From assembly GCA_945619025.1 (NCBI GenBank), contig CALZBJ010000007.1:19491-83490 (forward strand): a stretch of DNA of 64,000 bases, given 5' to 3'. The position numbers were made by a program, and so were the translations under genes. The notes under the pieces are model-generated. The model saw only the letters and a list, made by a program, of their open reading frames with translations. It was not told where the DNA came from and did not search any database. The DNA is from CALZBJ01 sp945619025. Lineage in GTDB: Bacteria > Pseudomonadota > Gammaproteobacteria > Cardiobacteriales > Wohlfahrtiimonadaceae. Numbering within the stretch: position 1 is the stretch's first letter; each line of letters opens with the position of its first letter. This document shows positions 60,366-64,000 of this stretch, piece by piece.

Positions 60366-63300
60366 TCACGCTGGCTCAGAATATTCGAGCGCTTCGGCAA
60401 GATTAACCGACACAATGCGCGACACGCCCGGCTCACTCATGGTGACCCCGATTAAGGAATCGGAAATACTCATCGTCGCTTTATTGTGGGTAATAAAGAT
60501 AAATTGAACCTTTTCACTCATCTCATTTAAAAGATCGCCAAGACGGCCGACATTCGCCTCATCAAGCGGTGCATCCACCTCATCGAGCATACAGAAAGGC
60601 GCGGGATTGAGATTGAAAATCGCAAACACTAACGCCATCGCCGTCATCGCTTTTTCCCCACCGGACAGCAGGTGAATCGTACCCGGTTTTTTACCCGGCG
60701 GATGGGCAATAATATTAACCCCACTCGTAAGCGCATCATCATCGGTAAGCTGAAGATAGGCTTTCCCTCCACCAAATAGACGCGGAAAGAGCGTTGAAAA
60801 ATCTTTACTCACCTGATTAAAGGTCTCCATAAAGCGCTCGCGCGTCTCTTTGTCGATCTGTTTAATCGCATTTTCAAGGGTGGTAAGCGCCCGATTTAAA
60901 TCCTCATCCTGAGCGTCAAGATAGGTTTTCCGCTCGCGAAGCGTCTTACTCTCTTCAATCGCCACAAGGTTTACCGCGCCAATTTTATTAAGCGCCTCAC
61001 GCACTGAGGTGAGCGCCTTTTTAAGCTCCGTTTCGGTAAGCGATTCATGCTCTACATCTAAAAGCGCGCGCTCCTCATCGGTGAGATTATCATTTAATTC
61101 GCACCAACTCGCTTCCACCATCTCGTGCTGCGTTTTAAGCTCCGCCTCTTTAATCATCAAGCCTTGGAGCGTATTTTTCGCACTCTCAAGCGCCTTTTCT
61201 GAAGCCTCTTTTGCGGCCTCATCGGCTTTGATCGCCTCGCGCTTTTCTTCAAGAGCAATTCGGTCAGCGTCCAAACGCTCTGTAAGCGCCATAAAGGACT
61301 CTTCCGCTAAAATTAAGCTCGCTTCCTTCTCCTCAATCTTGTCATCATAATCGCTCCGAATATCGGTTTCCGATACCCGCTGATGGATCGATTGAAGTTC
61401 TGTTTCAGCCCGTTTAATTCCCGCTTCAACGTGAGCTTTTTCTCGCTGAATTTGGTCGAGCTGATGCTTTTTCTCCATAAAACTCGATTTTTCGTGATCA
61501 AATTGTGTCCGTTCGGTCTCCGCCTTTTCCAGCGTTTTGGCTAAGGTTTCAGCAAAAGACTCATGCGCCATCACCGCATCTGACAACGATTCATGCTGAA
61601 TGCTGGTATCGGTTAACAGATCACTAATTGTTTTTTGCGCATCAATTAATTGAGTGGAAACGCGATGGCTATCGGTTTCAATACGCTTTTGTTCACGATC
61701 GACTTGCGCTGTCTCTTGTTTAATTAGGCTAAGCGCTTTCTCTTTTTCAAATCGCTCGTCATTTCGCGCTTTGATCATTGCTTTAAGTTGCCCAAGCGTT
61801 GCCTGTTGTTCCGCCTTTTCATCCTCTAGCTGGGCAATCTTCTCATCAAGCAGTGACACCGCAAGATCGATCTTAGAAACACGCTCTTCGGCACTTTCAA
61901 TCTCGCCCTCTTGCGCTAAAATGCTCTCAATTCCCTTCGCATCATCAAAGACAATCTGCCAATCTTTTCCGAAAAGATCGCCCGCTTTATTGACGAGCCA
62001 CTCATGGGGTTTTAACGCGTTTTGACGCGCTTTAATTGCTGCAGGATCGTTTGCTTCTGCATCCGTTAAGAGATAGACGTGCGACAGTAGTGCGCCAAGT
62101 TCAAGATCGCTTTTTAGATAGTATCCAAGCTGCGTCTCCTGATAGGTAATCGAGCACTCACCGCCGATAAAACTTGGGCGATTTTTATCCGTTGAGATCT
62201 CTAAGTAGCGAGATAACACATGGTCAAATGCCTTGTTCCAACCGCCTTCAATGGTGATCTTTTCAAACAGTGGTGCCTCAACTTTGGCGTGGCGTTTTGC
62301 CCGCTCAGCCATCAGCGCTTTAAGCGCATTCACCTTCCCGTTGAGCTCGGAGCGTTCATTAAGAAGCGTCTGCTTTTCACGATTGTGCGCCGCAAGGAGC
62401 GATAGACTCTCATTTAGCGCAACCTCAAGCTCTCCCTCATCGGCGGATAATGCAACCAAATCATCGGCAATGATCGCCACCTCGTCAGACAGTGCCGCCT
62501 CGTTTGCTCGCGCGACTTTTAGATCCGGCAAATTATCGCGCTCATTTTCAAGACGACGCGCCGCCTCTTTGAGCTGAGCAATGCGATCCTCTTCAAACTG
62601 CATGCGCTGTTTATTTAAGGTGATGGTATGTTCAAGTTTGGAAAGTGCCGCTTTAAGGTCGCGCTCCTGTTTGGTTTCATTGTCGGCTCGATTTAATAGA
62701 GTTTGTAGCGCCTCTTCTTTCGCGAAAAGCGCCTCTTCTTGCATGATGAGCGTTGTGTCGAGCTCTGTTTCATCATGGGTTAAAATCACTAGGCGTTCAC
62801 GAAGTTTAGCGATCTCCGCTTTAAGGGTATCCGCACGCTCATTCCACTCATCTAAGCTCTTTGAGTCCCGCATTTTAAGCTCGCGCAACATGGTAAGCGA
62901 ATGTTTTAACGATTCGATTGCCTGCTGTTCTTGATAAAAGGTGCGATTTTGTGCCTCAAGCGCCCGTTCTTCCGCCTCAAACGCCGCTTTCGTTTCCGAT
63001 AAGCGCTCGGTTAATTGGGTTAAGGTCTCAAGAGAGGCTTGAAATTCATCATGCTTTTGTTGCCCGGTTTCGGTAAGGGTTTCTAGCTTTTCGAGCACCG
63101 ATTCACGCTGCGCTTTAATGCGCCAATAATCGAGCGAACGCTCCTCTTTTTTAAGGGTTTGATAATGGATCGCCGTTTCTGCCTGCTTTTCAAGCCGCTC
63201 AAGCTGTTTACCAAGCTCAACGCGCACATCGGAAAGACGATCGAGGTTTTCGCGGGTATGTTTAATGCGAAGTTCGGTCTCACGGCGGCGCTCTTTATAT

Positions 63301-63815
63301 TTAGAAATGCTCGCCGCTTCTTCAAAAAAGGTGCGCAGTTCTTCCGGGCGCGATTCCACAATGCGCGAAATCATGCCCTGCTCAATAATCGCATAGGAAC
63401 GCGGACCAAGCCCCGTTCCCATAAAGATATCGGTAATATCACGGCGACGGCAACGAGTGCCATTTAAGAAATATTGGCTCTTGCCATCGCGATCCAATAA
63501 TCGGCGTATACTGATCTCCGCATAGGTCGCCCACTCGCCACCAAGTAACCCCTCGCGGTTATCAAAAATGAGCTCGATGCTGGCAAATCCCGAGGGTTTC
63601 CGATGGGTTGATCCGTTAAAAATCACATCGCTCATCGATTCCCCGCGCAATTGTTTTGCCGAGGATTCCCCCATCACCCAACGCACCGCGTCGATAATGT
63701 TCGATTTTCCGCACCCATTGGGGCCGACAATCCCATTCAAACGCCCGTTGAGTACGAACGTTGTGGGCTCCACAAAGGATTTAAAGCCTGACAACTTTAC
63801 TTTACTTAAACGCAA
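60366..63815 (-). CDS. smc: Chromosome segregation protein SMC
   Basis: The product is a 1149-residue Smc. The N-terminal head holds SGFKSFVEPTT and Walker A in GPNGCGKSNIID. Two long coiled-coil arms (about 165-500 and 655-1000) flank a hinge (about 510-650, with GGWNKAFDHVLSRYL). The C-terminal head has HLLSGGEKAMTAMAL (signature) and FCMLDEVDAPLDEAN (Walker B). With ScpA and ScpB it forms bacterial condensin. The TTG at 63815 is chosen because GAAGG lies 7 bases upstream and the protein then begins RLSKVKLSGF like its family. The frame is open to 63863. Confidence 0.95.
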   Translation of the reverse strand: MRLSKVKLSGFKSFVEPTTFVLNGRLNGIVGPNGCGKSNIIDAVRWVMGESSAKQLRGESMSDVIFNGSTHRKPSGFASIELIFDNREGLLGGEWATYAEISIRRLLDRDGKSQYFLNGTRCRRRDITDIFMGTGLGPRSYAIIEQGMISRIVESRPEELRTFFEEAASISKYKERRRETELRIKHTRENLDRLSDVRVELGKQLERLEKQAETAIHYQTLKKEERSLDYWRIKAQRESVLEKLETLTETGQQKHDEFQASLETLTQLTERLSETKAAFEAEERALEAQNRTFYQEQQAIESLKHSLTMLRELKMRDSKSLDEWNERADTLKAEIAKLRERLVILTHDETELDTTLIMQEEALFAKEEALQTLLNRADNETKQERDLKAALSKLEHTITLNKQRMQFEEDRIAQLKEAARRLENERDNLPDLKVARANEAALSDEVAIIADDLVALSADEGELEVALNESLSLLAAHNREKQTLLNERSELNGKVNALKALMAERAKRHAKVEAPLFEKITIEGGWNKAFDHVLSRYLEISTDKNRPSFIGGECSITYQETQLGYYLKSDLELGALLSHVYLLTDAEANDPAAIKARQNALKPHEWLVNKAGDLFGKDWQIVFDDAKGIESILAQEGEIESAEERVSKIDLAVSLLDEKIAQLEDEKAEQQATLGQLKAMIKARNDERFEKEKALSLIKQETAQVDREQKRIETDSHRVSTQLIDAQKTISDLLTDTSIQHESLSDAVMAHESFAETLAKTLEKAETERTQFDHEKSSFMEKKHQLDQIQREKAHVEAGIKRAETELQSIHQRVSETDIRSDYDDKIEEKEASLILAEESFMALTERLDADRIALEEKREAIKADEAAKEASEKALESAKNTLQGLMIKEAELKTQHEMVEASWCELNDNLTDEERALLDVEHESLTETELKKALTSVREALNKIGAVNLVAIEESKTLRERKTYLDAQDEDLNRALTTLENAIKQIDKETRERFMETFNQVSKDFSTLFPRLFGGGKAYLQLTDDDALTSGVNIIAHPPGKKPGTIHLLSGGEKAMTAMALVFAIFNLNPAPFCMLDEVDAPLDEANVGRLGDLLNEMSEKVQFIFITHNKATMSISDSLIGVTMSEPGVSRIVSVNLAEALEYSEPA

Positions 63816-64000
63816 TGTAAAACCTTCATCTCTTAAGTTAATAAACGAGCTATAAAATAGCATATTTTCGCAGTTTCCGCCGTCTTAATCGTGGGCAGAT
63901 CGTGATTCTTAGGGGATATTTTGGGTAATAAAAAACCCTCCGTTTATTCTGTATAGTACATAGAACTGTGTAATTTTGATAAAAACCCCCTTAACTGGGG

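Noticed and set aside
1..64000. Mobile elements, prophage, toxin-antitoxin or defence islands, CRISPR arrays
   Set aside because: No transposase, integrase, phage structural gene, Cas protein or regularly spaced repeat was found in any reading frame examined.
63864..64000. Possible promoter or gene start at the right edge
   Set aside because: A TATAGT and a short CCCC/GGGG inverted pair are present, but no frame with a ribosome-binding site begins before the window ends.

Overview
The window looks like chromosomal DNA of a gammaproteobacterium with moderate G+C and short intergenic gaps. The gene set (Aas/LplT, NhaA, MetE, clustered argJBD, BioC-route biotin genes, RbbA-type ABC system, Fe-SOD) is gammaproteobacterial. 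A full-length pyruvate carboxylase, a complete Smc and an osmolyte importer with three binding proteins would fit the Cardiobacteriales side (Wohlfahrtiimonas/Ignatzschineria-like), but that placement is an inference from gene content only. No insertion sequence, prophage, CRISPR array or rRNA was seen. Only one tRNA gene is present.

Layout. 1-3.4 kb: end of aas, lplT (lysophospholipid salvage), a small YdcH-like protein and nhaA. 3.5-7.2 kb: an SLC13/RCK transporter, a long non-coding gap with an orphan terminator, and a pirin. 7.2-10.2 kb: a tight four-gene minus-strand operon for phospholipid head-group chemistry (membrane protein, CDP-alcohol phosphotransferase, CDP-diglyceride synthase, acyltransferase). 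10.4-12.3 kb: a Tat-exported flavin amine oxidase. 12.4-15.7 kb: argJ-argB-argD. 16.1-18.7 kb: metE behind a SAM-I (S-box) riboswitch. 18.9-21 kb: a Tat-exported PhoX phosphatase behind a well-formed Pho box. 21-25.7 kb: an MscS-like channel, a pentapeptide-repeat membrane protein and a DUF1992 protein. 25.8 kb: tRNA-Asn with a near-consensus promoter. 26-28.7 kb: two unrecognised proteins and an Fsr-type exporter. 29.3-34.5 kb: a glycine-betaine-type ABC importer (ATPase, permease) followed by three paralogous lipoprotein binding proteins. 34.7-36.4 kb: sodB and an auxin-efflux-type carrier. 36.7-39.9 kb: five plus-strand genes, four unrecognised and one NlpE-like. 40.2-43.7 kb: pyruvate carboxylase. 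43.9-50.1 kb: an endonuclease/phosphatase-fold protein and a YhiI-RbbA-YhhJ ABC system. 50.2-56.7 kb: an unrecognised gene and the biotin locus, bioBFCD divergent from bioA plus a candidate BioH-type esterase. 56.8-63.8 kb: marR divergent from guanine deaminase, a stand-alone NAD(P)HX dehydratase, a small membrane protein, dtd and smc.

The most informative regulatory sequences are the SAM-I riboswitch with its terminator (metE), the Pho box (phoX), a perfect inverted repeat between marR and guaD, a terminator lying inside the binding-protein series, and large intercistronic hairpins in the two ABC loci. The strongest candidates for something new are the tandem binding proteins, two of which have lost one predicted cage tryptophan, the divergent phospholipid operon, and the hydrolase placed directly behind bioA.
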